The notes beneath the pieces were generated by a model. It did not search any database, was not told the DNA's origin, and saw only the letters and a list, made by a program, of their open reading frames with translations. This document shows, piece after piece, positions 25,002 through 33,417 of a DNA stretch of 37,985 nt. Origin of the DNA: Bacillus sp. AFS059628 (GTDB lineage: Bacteria > Bacillota > Bacilli > Bacillales > Bacillaceae_G); assembly GCF_002571225.1 (NCBI RefSeq), contig NZ_NVEC01000066.1, positions 1 through 37,985 of the forward strand, read 5' to 3'. The translations under genes were made by a program, and so were the position numbers. Numbering within the stretch: the first letter of the stretch is position 1; every line of letters begins with the position of its first letter.

Positions 25002-26237
25002 ATGCATAATAGACAGAACTATTTGTATGTAGGAGTAGATTTACATAAGGAGCATCATACGGCTGTTATAATTAATTGTTGGCAAGAGAAACTAGGAGAA
25101 ATACAATTTGAGAATAAACCATCTGCATTTTCGAAGTTTTTATTAGAAGTAGAGACATATGTGAGTGCTGGGGTATCAGTTGTATTTGGTTTAGAGGATG
25201 TTGGTGGTTATGGAAGAGCGTTAGCAAAATATTTAGTAGATCATGAACAAGTAGTGAAAGAAGTAAATCCAGCTTTATCATTTTTAGAACGAAAAAGCCA
25301 AGTAATTATACACAAAAATGATAGTTGGGATGCGGAATGTGTGGCACGCATATTGATAAACAAATTTAATCAATTACCAGATGCAAAGCCAAACGATTTA
25401 TTATGGTCAATACAACAATTGGTTTCAAGAAGGAATGCATTAGTAAAAGTACAAAGTGCATTAAAGAACCAATTACATATTCAATTAAACCATCATTATC
25501 CAAGCTATAAAAAGTTTTTCTTAGAGTTAGATGGGAAAACAGCATTAGCATTTTGGCAGCAATATCCGTCACCCTCTTGTTTAGAGGGGGCGAATATAAA
25601 GCAATTAACAGCTTTTTTATTAGATGTTAGCAACAATACATGTTCAGTAAAGAAAGCAAGCGACATATTAAAACTTGTAAAAGAAGATGGACATACAATG
25701 AAGGAATATCAAGAAACACGAGACTTTTTAGTAAGGAGTATTGTACGGGACATTGAGTTTAAAAAGACAGAAATGAAATACATCGAAAGAGAATTAAAAC
25801 AGCTAGTAAATCTACTAGAGTATCAATTAGAGACGATGCCGGGAATAGAACTTGTGACGGCATCGGCATTAATTGCAGACATTGGGGATGTAAGGCGATT
25901 TTCAAATGCCAATAAATTAGCACGATTTGCGGGGATTGCACCTGTTTACTTTGGTTCTGGTGGGAAAGGTAAGACACACAAAAGCAAACAAGGAAACAGG
26001 GCGTTACGCGCTTTATTTTATAATTTAGCTGTACAACAAGTGCAAGTAGCGAAAGGAAGTAAGTTACCCAGAAACCCAGTGTTTCATGCATATTATCAAA
26101 AGAAACTTAAAGAGGGAAAAACAAAAGGACAAGCATTGGTATGTATTATGAGAAGGCTTGTAAACATTGTATATAGCATGATGAAATATAAAACAGCTTA
26201 TGAATTGCCGGTAGTGGAAGAAAAAGAAGTAGTTTAA
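25002..26237 (+). CDS. IS110-family transposase
   Basis: 411 residues, ATG 25002 after AGAGGGATG. The N-terminal RuvC-like DEDD domain shows the first acid in YVGVDLHKEHH and Glu in FGLEDVGGYG; further acids lie in NDSWDAECVARIL. The C-terminal Tnp_20 domain has LETMPGIELVTASALIADIG, GDVRRFSNANKLARFAGIAP and GSGGKGKTHKSKQGNRALR, including the conserved Ser-containing segment of this family. Length and domains are complete, so it may be active. It moves by site-specific recombination and not by cut-and-paste. Confidence 0.93.
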   Translation: MHNRQNYLYVGVDLHKEHHTAVIINCWQEKLGEIQFENKPSAFSKFLLEVETYVSAGVSVVFGLEDVGGYGRALAKYLVDHEQVVKEVNPALSFLERKSQVIIHKNDSWDAECVARILINKFNQLPDAKPNDLLWSIQQLVSRRNALVKVQSALKNQLHIQLNHHYPSYKKFFLELDGKTALAFWQQYPSPSCLEGANIKQLTAFLLDVSNNTCSVKKASDILKLVKEDGHTMKEYQETRDFLVRSIVRDIEFKKTEMKYIERELKQLVNLLEYQLETMPGIELVTASALIADIGDVRRFSNANKLARFAGIAPVYFGSGGKGKTHKSKQGNRALRALFYNLAVQQVQVAKGSKLPRNPVFHAYYQKKLKEGKTKGQALVCIMRRLVNIVYSMMKYKTAYELPVVEEKEVV

Positions 26238-26291
26238 TAAGGTTTTACATGGTTTGCTTTTTTATTGTGAGAGTTTAAGATTACAACATAG

Positions 26292-26817
26292 GGTACGGGT
26301 AATGGTAAGCATTTAAATGATGTACCTAAAATAAAAGAAATTGAAGTGAACTTTAATAGAAATGTAAAACATGATTCAGAAGAGTTTGCGAGCCAATTAA
26401 AAGACCAAGAAAAAGGTATGAATGAGCTTAACAGTGGATGAGTATTTAAAAAATCGTGAAAGATACATAGCACAGGGGCGAGCTATTGAAGGGAATGCTG
26501 CTCAACAAGCTGCTAGAGAAGAAGCTTATGTACAAAAGGTAAATGAACTACAAAGAGAAGGATTAACGTTATCAAATGCCAAGAAAAAAGCCAAGGAATG
26601 GCTAGATACTCAAGCTGCACTTCACAACCCTGACCAGATAGCAGGTGGAAAGGCAGAAATAATAGGAGGTATGGGAGATAAAAGGATTAATTCTTCTATA
26701 GGTAGTCAATGGCGGTATAGAATTGATATTGTTGATGAACAAATTAAGGAATTAGCCAAAAACATGACACCAGAACAACTAAAAAGTACTTATTTGAATG
26801 TAAAATTAACACATTAG
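26292..26817 (+). pseudogene. Headless Ntox15-type DNase toxin, frameshifted (cassette 3)
   Basis: Starts at the stalk/tip junction GTG-N-G and has no head, stalk or start codon; its left side is the IS110 end. The frame reads KHDSEEFASQLKDQEKGMNE and then fails: one extra A at about 26430 (CTTAACAGTG for CTTACAGTG) shifts it to a TGA at 26439. The other frame continues LTVDEYLKNRERYIAQGRA, then WLDTQAALHNPDQIAGG and INSSIGSQWRYRID, and ends YLNVKLTH. This is the Ntox15 pattern with its HxxD motif (HNPD), the DNase type of Agrobacterium Tde effectors. An internal ATG (26422) could start the back part but would lose the N-terminal piece of the domain. Doubly inactive as it stands. Confidence 0.82.
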
Positions 26818-26830
26818 AGGAGGAGTCTAG

Positions 26831-27373
26831 ATGGAACAATATTTAAAAGATTTTAAGTTGCATAATAAAGTTCCGAGTGAAATCATTGAAAAGTATAAAC
26901 ATGTAGTACCTAATGAAATAATAAATTTATGGAGTAATTATGGATTTGGTACATTTATGCAAGGGTATTTTAAAAGTGTAAATCCAGAGGAATTTAAAGA
27001 GATTTTGGAGGAGAGTAGTCAAAGATATAAGGATTCAATAGTATTGTTTGCTACGGGTATGGGAGACTTGGTTATTTGGTCAGATGGATATGTTAGATTA
27101 CTTAATTACAGGTATGGTATAGTAAAGACCATTATGTTTACATTTGAATTTTTCTTTCAAAATATTACTGATTTAGAATTTAGAGATGAAGATTTATCTT
27201 GGCAACCTTATCCTGAAGCGCTTAAAAAATATAATGAATTAGATTACGAGGAGTGTTTTGGTTATACACCTCTATTAGGTTTAGGTGGAGCAGAAAAAGT
27301 AGAGAACTTAAAAAAGGTCAAATTAAAAGAACATATTCTTATTATTACTAGTTTTATGGGGCCAGTACAATAA
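26831..27373 (+). CDS. GAD-like/DUF1851 immunity protein, Tdi1-like (cassette 3)
   Basis: 180-residue soluble protein; ATG 26831 follows GAGGAGGAGTC. The N-terminal GAD-like part (FKLHNKVPSEIIEKYKHVVP, IINLWSNYGFGTFMQGYFK) and C-terminal DUF1851-like part (LVIWSDGYVRLLNYRYG, ... CFGYTPLLGLGGAEKVENLK) match the layout of Tdi1, the immunity partner of Tde DNases in type VI secretion. Its partner here is the Ntox15 relic 13 bases upstream, which agrees. It is intact although the toxin is not, so it may still protect the cell as an orphan immunity gene. Confidence 0.85.
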   Translation: MEQYLKDFKLHNKVPSEIIEKYKHVVPNEIINLWSNYGFGTFMQGYFKSVNPEEFKEILEESSQRYKDSIVLFATGMGDLVIWSDGYVRLLNYRYGIVKTIMFTFEFFFQNITDLEFRDEDLSWQPYPEALKKYNELDYEECFGYTPLLGLGGAEKVENLKKVKLKEHILIITSFMGPVQ

Positions 27374-27530
27374 TAGAATAAGTAGATGTTTTATTACTAG
27401 GTAAATAGAGATATAGGATTCGTTCAAATGACTTAGACTTACTACTTAATTTATATTCTACCAGCGAATATGATAACGAAACACATTAACACATATATAA
27501 ATCAATGAAAAACAAAGTTTATGTGAAGTG

Positions 27531-28022
27531 GATAGAAAAAATAATAGGGTGTTTGAAAATACATACTCCATGATGGTTGTACCATCATGGAGTACTGTGT
27601 GCAATGATAGAATAGAAAACGAAGTACGAGCTTAGGTGAGATGACATTTTACGGGGCGATGAATATAAATACATGGATTGTATATTAAACTAACGAACTC
27701 GTACAAACTCGTAAGTTTTAACGTAGTAGATGTTACGACATATAAAAGGTGTCATACTGTTACTACAAAACTTACAAATTTATGCTACTTAAAAATAGAT
27801 GAACTTAAAGCACTTGATTGTAAATTAAAGGAAACAAGTGCTTTTTTGCGTTTTAGCGTAGAAATTTAAAAGAGCAGTATAATTTTATAAGTGCATTAGG
27901 TGTTAAATTTTTATTGTTGTTTTATAGATTGTAATGGCTTTGTACAGTGTATGACGATAGTAGTGAGAAGAATAGAGGGTTGTATTATGTTTTGAAGTCA
28001 TCGTAAAGTACGTTTTAACGGT
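27531..28022 (+). repeat. Cassette repeat, copy C
   Basis: Full-length copy with the cleanest first hairpin: ACTCCATGATGG (about 27564-27575), loop TTGTA, and the perfect complement ending at 27592. It then carries the same blocks as copy B through GTACGTTTTAACGG. It follows the cassette 3 immunity gene by about 160 bases (27374-27530, in which I see no gene) and closes the array. Confidence 0.88.
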
Positions 28023-28048
28023 TGATGTAAGAGTACATCCAATAACAG

Positions 28049-28168
28049 GTGGAGCCGTCTACTACAGCGGTAAATAATACTATTCAACAAAAAGAGTCAT
28101 CGCAAGAACAAGATAACGATGATCCAGAAGAAGGTACTGCTGATAGTGGTGATGATGACGAAGGATAA
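28049..28168 (+). other. Fragment with acidic C-terminal tail, probable gene remnant
   Basis: A 39-codon frame (GTG at 28049, no ribosome site) ends in an acidic tail (EEGTADSGDDDEG). An overlapping frame entering from the repeat reads VDVRVHPITGGAVYYSGK and stops at about 28077. Both look like ends of lost genes at the boundary between the array and the T-box leader. Neither is assigned. Confidence 0.3.
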
Positions 28169-28203
28169 TAAAAAGGTTTCTCAACAAATTTTAATATAAC
28201 CCT

Positions 28204-28232
28204 TGACAGTTACAAATATAACCGATATACTT
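28204..28232 (+). promoter_or_regulatory. SigA promoter of the NSS transporter T-box leader
   Basis: Consensus TTGACA (28204-28209), 17-base spacer, TATACT (28227-28232). Predicted transcript start is near 28239. Confidence 0.85.
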
Positions 28233-28238
28233 CATATT

Positions 28239-28541
28239 AATTTCAAAAGAAAATATATTCTAAATATTTAATTGTGTTGAATAGGAGTAGTAAGGTCGTA
28301 TATTTGTACAGAGAGCTATGGGTTGGTGTGACATAGTCAAATGACATCCTGAACTCGCCTAGGAGCAGTAAGGTGGAACGGAATCACATTCTTAGTAAAT
28401 CTTAACGGTTAACCTTCGATATTAGGTTTGTAATCAAACGATTACTACTAAGGTGGATTCATAATGGAATCAATAAGAGTGGTACCGCGTTAAGCAAATG
28501 GCTTAGCGTCTCTTTATATAGAGACGTTGGGCCATTTTTTT
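28239..28541 (+). promoter_or_regulatory. T-box riboswitch leader with terminator, probable Ile specifier
   Basis: Stem I motifs AGGAGTAGTAA and ACAGAGAGC (about 28311-28319), T-box GAGTGGTACCGCG (28477-28489; TGG 28480-28482) and a terminator (ATGGC...GCGTCTCT at 28498-28513 with AGAGACG...GCCAT and T run to 28541). The lower Stem I pairing GAAT/ATTC and alignment to the first T-box (shared TTAGTAAA after the specifier arm) put the specifier at ATC, 28383-28385: tRNA-Ile. The T-box is certain, the specifier moderately so. It would switch on the transporter when isoleucyl-tRNA is low. Confidence 0.88.
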
Positions 28542-28632
28542 ATTTTATAGGAATAGAAATGGAGGGTTTATTCGGATTGGTCTATATAATTTAATTATTT
28601 ATATAAAATGATTTAATTGGGAGGAAAATAAG

Positions 28633-29973
28633 ATGAAACAGACGGAGCAATGGACTTCGAAATTAGGGTTTATAATGGCTGCAGCAGGATCAGCAATTGG
28701 ACTTGGCGCAATATGGAAGTTTCCTTATATCGCTGGGAAAAGCGGGGGAGGAGCATTCTTTTTAATCTTTATATTATTTACTGTATTAATTGGATTACCA
28801 CTACTTATAGCTGAATTTATGATTGGACGCAGTACACAGAAACAAGCAGTTGGAGCATTTAAAAGTATCGCACCTAATACAGGATGGCACTGGATTGGAC
28901 GCCTTGGCGTTGGAACATGTTTTATACTACTTTCGTTTTATAGTGTTGTAGGTGGATGGGTGTTAATTTATTTATTCAGGGGAGTAACGGGACAACTTAT
29001 TACTCCGGGACAAAATTACGGAGCATTATTTACTGAAACAATTGGAAATCCGACTTGGGCGATTATGGGACATTTCGCTTTTATGTTCATTACGATATGG
29101 GTTGTATCAAAGGGTGTACAAAACGGAATTGAAAAAGCAAGTAAATATATGTTGCCAGCATTGTTCGTTTTATTTGTCGCTCTTATTATTCGTTCGTTAA
29201 CACTTGATGATGCAATGAAAGGTGTGAAGTTTTTCTTACAACCGGACTTCTCAAAGGTTACTTCGGAAAGTATTTTGTTCGCAATGGGGCAATCATTCTT
29301 TGCGATTAGTATCGGGATTTCAATTATGGTTACGTATAGTTCCTATTTAAATAAAAAAGAAAGTTTACCAAAATCAGCAATAACAATTGTTGGATTGAAT
29401 TTATTTGTTTCATTATTTGCAGGACTTGCAATTTTTCCGGCCGTATTTTCATTAGGAATGGAGCCAACAGAAGGGCCTGGATTACTATTTATCGTATTAC
29501 CATCAGTATTTAGTCAAATTCCATTTGGTGCGGTTTTCTTAACAGTATTTCTTGCACTATTTACATTTGCGACATTAACATCAGCATTTTCACTATTAGA
29601 GACAGTTGTTTCAGCAGTGACAAATGGTGAACAGGAAAGAAGAACGAAATTATCATGGATGATCGGTTTCGGCATTTTCTTAGTAGGTATACCATCAGCG
29701 TTATCATTTGGAGTATGGAGTGATATTACGATTTTCGGAAAAAATATTTTTGATGTAGTAGACTTCTTATCTAGTAATATATTAATGCCACTTGGTGCAC
29801 TATTTATTAGTATTTTCGTTTCATTCAAAATGGAAAAGAAGGTGCTAGAAGCAGAGTTTTTTGTAGGTGGAAATTATGGAAAGAAAGTATTTACTTGTTG
29901 GGCGTTTTTACTTCGATTTATAGCACCGCTTGCAATCATCATCGTCTTTTTAAATGTAATAGGGATTATTTAA
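28633..29973 (+). CDS. Sodium-dependent amino-acid transporter, NSS/SNF family
   Basis: Integral membrane symporter, 446 residues, about 11-12 membrane segments. ATG 28633 follows GGGAGG. The signature near the N-terminus ([21 protein letters not shown]) is the LeuT-type unwound TM1 that binds sodium and substrate; a second marker is [20 protein letters not shown] (TM6 region). It is a single-gene unit behind a T-box. With an Ile-type specifier the likely substrate is isoleucine or another branched-chain amino acid, but bacterial NSS members also carry Trp or Tyr, so the substrate is an inference from the leader only. Confidence 0.92.
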   Translation: MKQTEQWTSKLGFIMAAAGSAIGLGAIWKFPYIAGKSGGGAFFLIFILFTVLIGLPLLIAEFMIGRSTQKQAVGAFKSIAPNTGWHWIGRLGVGTCFILLSFYSVVGGWVLIYLFRGVTGQLITPGQNYGALFTETIGNPTWAIMGHFAFMFITIWVVSKGVQNGIEKASKYMLPALFVLFVALIIRSLTLDDAMKGVKFFLQPDFSKVTSESILFAMGQSFFAISIGISIMVTYSSYLNKKESLPKSAITIVGLNLFVSLFAGLAIFPAVFSLGMEPTEGPGLLFIVLPSVFSQIPFGAVFLTVFLALFTFATLTSAFSLLETVVSAVTNGEQERRTKLSWMIGFGIFLVGIPSALSFGVWSDITIFGKNIFDVVDFLSSNILMPLGALFISIFVSFKMEKKVLEAEFFVGGNYGKKVFTCWAFLLRFIAPLAIIIVFLNVIGII

Positions 29974-30007
29974 GGTGAAGTGTTATAATATTCAGTAAAA
30001 AAAGAAG

Positions 30008-30925
30008 GTGATGATCATAAAGGCGAATTTGATAGAAGCAGGGAAATACATGAATATTAGAGGCAAAAAGCTATACGTTGAAACGCATGGAAACCCTAAA
30101 AATAAACCAGTTCTATACTTACATGGTGGACCGGGAGAAAGTTGTTATGATTTTTCATTTCATCAGGCGGAACGTTTAAAAGATTCTTTATATGTAATTA
30201 TGATAGATCAAAGAGGTGTTTGTCGCTCCGAAGAAATTACTGAGGAAGAAGCTTTTGGATTAAAAGATTTAATTGAAGACTGTGAGGAATTAAAAAAAGT
30301 ATTACAAATTGAGAAGTGGTCTGTAATTGGACATTCTTTCGGTGGATATGTAGCATTGTTATATGCATCGATATATCCAAGTTCAATAGAGAAAATAATA
30401 TTTGAAGGACCAACTTTCGATTTCGCATTAACAAGTAGGGCTTTGTTACAAAAGACAGGGCATCTATTAAAAAAGTATGGAAAAGAAGAAGTAGCAGAAG
30501 AGTCTCTTGCATATTCATCTAGCAATGCTAGTTCAGAAGAGTTGTTAGAGGCTTATATAAGACTAAGTGATGAACTAGAAGAAAAAAGAATGGAGATTTA
30601 CAATAATAAGGAAGATGTGACAGACGAGAGTTTATATAGTGATGAAGAATGGGAAGAATTTTCAAATCGCTCCATGATTCATTTTGATAGATTAAAAGTA
30701 GAAGGAGCATTCCATACTTCATTATTACCTCAGATAAAAGATATAATAAACCCAATGTTATTAATTGTAGGAAAACATGATGTAGTAACCTGTGAAAAAC
30801 AAATTGAAACGTTTAATAAAGAAGCTCGAAACGGTAAGTATATCGCATTTGAAGAGAGCGGTCATTCACCTCATTATGAGGAAGCAGATAGATTCGCAGA
30901 CATAGTCATACATTTTTTGAAATGA
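30008..30925 (+). CDS. Alpha/beta hydrolase, proline iminopeptidase-like
   Basis: Cytosolic serine hydrolase of up to 305 residues. Fold signatures: oxyanion motif HGGPGES, nucleophile elbow GHSFGGY (Ser), and catalytic His in SGHSPHYEE near the end; an acid is probably Asp in GKHDVVT. The GGPG motif is typical of prolyl aminopeptidases and related esterases; the exact substrate is unknown. The start is uncertain: the open frame begins at GTG 30008, inside a good ribosome site (AGAAGGTGATG); TTG 30029 and ATG 30050 (just before NIRGKKLYVETHG) are alternatives. It lies 34 bases after the transporter stop, and readthrough from it is possible. Confidence 0.85.
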   Translation: MMIIKANLIEAGKYMNIRGKKLYVETHGNPKNKPVLYLHGGPGESCYDFSFHQAERLKDSLYVIMIDQRGVCRSEEITEEEAFGLKDLIEDCEELKKVLQIEKWSVIGHSFGGYVALLYASIYPSSIEKIIFEGPTFDFALTSRALLQKTGHLLKKYGKEEVAEESLAYSSSNASSEELLEAYIRLSDELEEKRMEIYNNKEDVTDESLYSDEEWEEFSNRSMIHFDRLKVEGAFHTSLLPQIKDIINPMLLIVGKHDVVTCEKQIETFNKEARNGKYIAFEESGHSPHYEEADRFADIVIHFLK

Positions 30926-30927
30926 AG

Positions 30928-30964
30928 AAAAGGGTGCTTCTATAAATGAGAAGCACCCTTTTTT
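30928..30964. terminator. Bidirectional terminator
   Basis: AAAAGGGTGCTTC (30928-30940) pairs perfectly with 30950-30962, with T runs on both strands, between convergent genes. Confidence 0.88.
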
Positions 30965-30967
30965 AAT

Positions 30968-31537
30968 TTATGGATATGTGATTGTGATGTTGGGCCACTT
31001 ACTTTGCCAATTCTTTTTAATAACTCTGTTTTTGTACATATGTATACGCTCTTTCGATTCCAGAAAATGAGCTGTTGGTCTCACTTGTAAGGAAAGAACA
31101 TCTTCAATGCCGCACGGAGCTGTTAATATAACTTTGTTTTTTTCGTCTAATGTAACACCTAAAGCCGTTGCTGTTTCAGGGAATTTAGAAATAGCATCAA
31201 CAGAAGAAGAATACGGTGGCATATTACCCACTACATGCATACGAGCTTGATTCTTTACCGACCAAGGAATCGTAGTATCAATATTCTTTAATTTATTTTC
31301 TAATGATTGTTCGTACATCTCATCTTTATGTAGACTATCATAATAAATTACATCAACATCAGGCAGAGCTGTTCTAGTCTCACAGTTATGTAAAGTATCC
31401 CAAATTTTAGAGCGGACAAAGCCGGCACAAATCCACCAATCAGGTAACTCTAGTGATTTTGCCATTTGTAATACATCCATCATCCATTCATCGTTTTCTA
31501 TTAATCGAATTATATCTTGCTCTGTTTGTATTGTCAT
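30968..31537 (-). CDS. Nucleotidyltransferase-like protein (DUF925 family)
   Basis: 189-residue soluble protein from minus-strand ATG 31537, preceded by AGGTGGG. It has the short nucleotidyltransferase-like core of DUF925 proteins: WWICAGFVRSKIWD, then LPDVDVIYYD with the paired acids expected of a metal-binding NTase site, and a C-terminal SKERIHMYKNR-x-KKNW element typical of the family. The reaction is unknown. It is 28 bases downstream of amj on the same strand and probably cotranscribed with it. Confidence 0.85.
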   Translation of the reverse strand: MTIQTEQDIIRLIENDEWMMDVLQMAKSLELPDWWICAGFVRSKIWDTLHNCETRTALPDVDVIYYDSLHKDEMYEQSLENKLKNIDTTIPWSVKNQARMHVVGNMPPYSSSVDAISKFPETATALGVTLDEKNKVILTAPCGIEDVLSLQVRPTAHFLESKERIHMYKNRVIKKNWQSKWPNITITYP

Positions 31538-31568
31538 TTGTTATCCCACCTACTTTTTTAATTGAGGG

Positions 31569-32366
31569 CTAATTCATTAGTTTTATAATCCATGTGATCC
31601 AGTAAGCACCTGGTATGAATAATAGTTGTGCTAATAACGTACCGAAAAGTCTAGAAATCATTAACCAACCATACATTTTACTCATTGCTTCAGCACCTTC
31701 TTCTGATTGAAGGGCTCGCTCTGTTAAAAGAGCGATACGTGGATCTAGTAGCACTGTTAATAAAATAGTAGCAAAACCATTAATAAGGCCAGAAGCTGTA
31801 GTAGCTTTTGTCGCGTAATCTGGAAGTAAAAAAGAAGCATATAGGGCTGAAAGAACACCAGCTGTATATATAGCAGTAGCAAACATGTTAATAAGCATAA
31901 TACGTTTTGGAATACCACCAATGCGTAGTCTATGAATCATTTCTAATTTTGGGAAGCGTACATATTTTTTTGTGTACTTTAATTTTTGAATGTTATTTGT
32001 TTTCATCATTCGAATGAAAGAACCGTCTGTTTCAAAGTTTTGAATGACGTATCCAAATAGTTTTGTCAAAGTTGGATATAGTATAATCGCAATTAATGTA
32101 CCGACAGAGGCGGATAATAGAACGAGCCGTATAATATGTTCTAAATTTATGGATGCGTCTCGTTTTGCCTCATCGACAATCCCACCGATTAAAAAGGCTT
32201 GTAGCATGTTAGATGTTCTTGAAATAAGTAACACCATGCCTACCACAGACAAAGCGACAGCAATTCTCTTTAAACGTACTCCAGCTAATCGAATACTATA
32301 AGAGCTTGTTTCAACCGCGTGAATAACAATTGTGCAAGCCATTATAACAATTAACGTAATTGACAT
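31569..32366 (-). CDS. amj: Lipid II flippase Amj (YdaH family)
   Basis: Integral membrane protein, 265 residues from minus-strand ATG 32366 (GGTGA six bases upstream; an in-frame GTG three codons earlier overlaps it). Six or so hydrophobic segments; conserved-looking start SITLIVIMACTIVIHAVETS with charge-containing HAVET in the first helix, then SRTSNMLQAFLIGGIVDEAK. In Bacillus subtilis, Amj is the alternative lipid II flippase that can replace MurJ in cell-wall synthesis and is induced under envelope stress. Assignment rests on remembered family sequence and topology. No clear regulator site was seen. Confidence 0.85.
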   Translation of the reverse strand: MSITLIVIMACTIVIHAVETSSYSIRLAGVRLKRIAVALSVVGMVLLISRTSNMLQAFLIGGIVDEAKRDASINLEHIIRLVLLSASVGTLIAIILYPTLTKLFGYVIQNFETDGSFIRMMKTNNIQKLKYTKKYVRFPKLEMIHRLRIGGIPKRIMLINMFATAIYTAGVLSALYASFLLPDYATKATTASGLINGFATILLTVLLDPRIALLTERALQSEEGAEAMSKMYGWLMISRLFGTLLAQLLFIPGAYWITWIIKLMN

Positions 32367-32462
32367 TAGATTCACCAGTTTCTATTAAAATAATTTTAAC
32401 TTTTTTACTTTATCATATATATCTTTTTTTGTAACTGAAAGTATGTGACATAGAAAAAGGAA

Positions 32463-32492
32463 TTTTCAGAAAAAAGATAATAATGGTATAAT
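32463..32492 (+). promoter_or_regulatory. Candidate promoter of the HAD gene
   Basis: TTTTCA (32463-32468), 18-base spacer, TATAAT (32487-32492), 55 bases before the start. The -10 is perfect, the -35 weak. Confidence 0.5.
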
Positions 32493-32546
32493 AAAGAGAT
32501 AGGAAACAATGCTATATATACAGTAAAATAAGCGAGGGAAGAAAAC

Positions 32547-33212
32547 ATGTATACAACATTTCTAGTTGATCTAGATGGAACATTGACTGATCCGAAAGAA
32601 GGGATTATTAATTCAGTACTGTATGCATTAAAAAAGGTTGGTATTGAAGAATTACATATAAAAGAGTTAAATTCATTTATTGGACCGCCCATTCAGCAAT
32701 CATTCATAGAGAGATACAATATGAATGAAGGAGAAGTAGAACGCGCTGTTTTTTATTTCAGAGAATATTTAAAGCAGCGTGGATTGTTAGAAAATAAGGT
32801 ATACGATGGTATTCCAAATCTTTTAAAACAATTAAAAGATAACGGAAATCGTTTATTTATAGCAACTTCAAAGCCTACTGTATTTGCAAAACAAGTACTA
32901 GATCATTTTCAACTAACGGATTATTTCGAAGATATCATTGGAAGTAATTTAGATGGTACGAGAATAAAGAAAGAAGAGATCATTGCTCATATTTTACAAA
33001 CAAATGAAGGACTTAATAAAGAAGGAATTGTTATGATTGGAGATAGAAAGCATGATATAATTGGTGCGAATGATAATGAGATTGCTTCAATTGGTGTTTT
33101 ATACGGTTATGGTAGTGAAACAGAATTGACTGAAGTTGGTGCGACTCATATAGTGAATGATGTAAAAGAATTACATCATTTTTGTGTAGAAAATAGTTTG
33201 GTAAAGAAGTAA
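32547..33212 (+). CDS. HAD-superfamily phosphatase, phosphoglycolate-phosphatase-like
   Basis: 221-residue soluble hydrolase; ATG 32547 after GCGAGGGAAG. HAD motifs in order: I, LVDLDGTLTD (nucleophile Asp9, acid Asp11); helical cap about 20-80; II, FIATSKP (Thr/Ser); III, the Lys in KPTVFAKQVL or its neighbour; IV, MIGDRKHDIIGA (two Asp). The compact helical cap is of the Gph/PgmB type. It dephosphorylates a small metabolite; which one cannot be read. It is a single gene with its own promoter and terminator. Confidence 0.9.
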   Translation: MYTTFLVDLDGTLTDPKEGIINSVLYALKKVGIEELHIKELNSFIGPPIQQSFIERYNMNEGEVERAVFYFREYLKQRGLLENKVYDGIPNLLKQLKDNGNRLFIATSKPTVFAKQVLDHFQLTDYFEDIIGSNLDGTRIKKEEIIAHILQTNEGLNKEGIVMIGDRKHDIIGANDNEIASIGVLYGYGSETELTEVGATHIVNDVKELHHFCVENSLVKK

Positions 33213-33223
33213 ATATAGAGACT

Positions 33224-33278
33224 AAAAATCCCTTTATAACAGATGACGATGAAATCGTTTTTGTTTAAAGGGATTTTT
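33224..33278 (+). terminator. Intrinsic terminator after the HAD gene
   Basis: AAAAATCCCTTTA (33224-33236) pairs perfectly with TAAAGGGATTTTT (33266-33278) across a 29-base loop. Confidence 0.75.
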
Positions 33279-33417
33279 CATATGTAATCGAATACTTATA
33301 ATTAGACATTTTTAGCATGAAAAATTTGTATGAATTAGAGGAGGGATGTCAGAAATAAAAGATTAAAAGAATTTTATCAATAAAATTTAGAATTTTCAGT
33401 TTAAGGGAGGGGTATGA

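Larger units (their letters stand above)
24839..26291 (+). mobile_element. IS110-family insertion element (ends approximate)
   Basis: About 1.45 kb holding the transposase gene and a 158-base non-coding left end. The left boundary is put where the recombinase frame stops resembling its family; the right boundary where toxin-stalk sequence (GGTACGGGT) resumes. IS110 elements lack conventional terminal repeats and target duplications, so the ends are uncertain by several bases. The flanks do not belong to one gene: recombinase on the left, toxin on the right. Confidence 0.75.

Noticed and set aside
21652-28022. The three-copy repeat as a CRISPR array
   Set aside because: The copies are hundreds of bases long, kilobases apart and separated by genes, not by short spacers.
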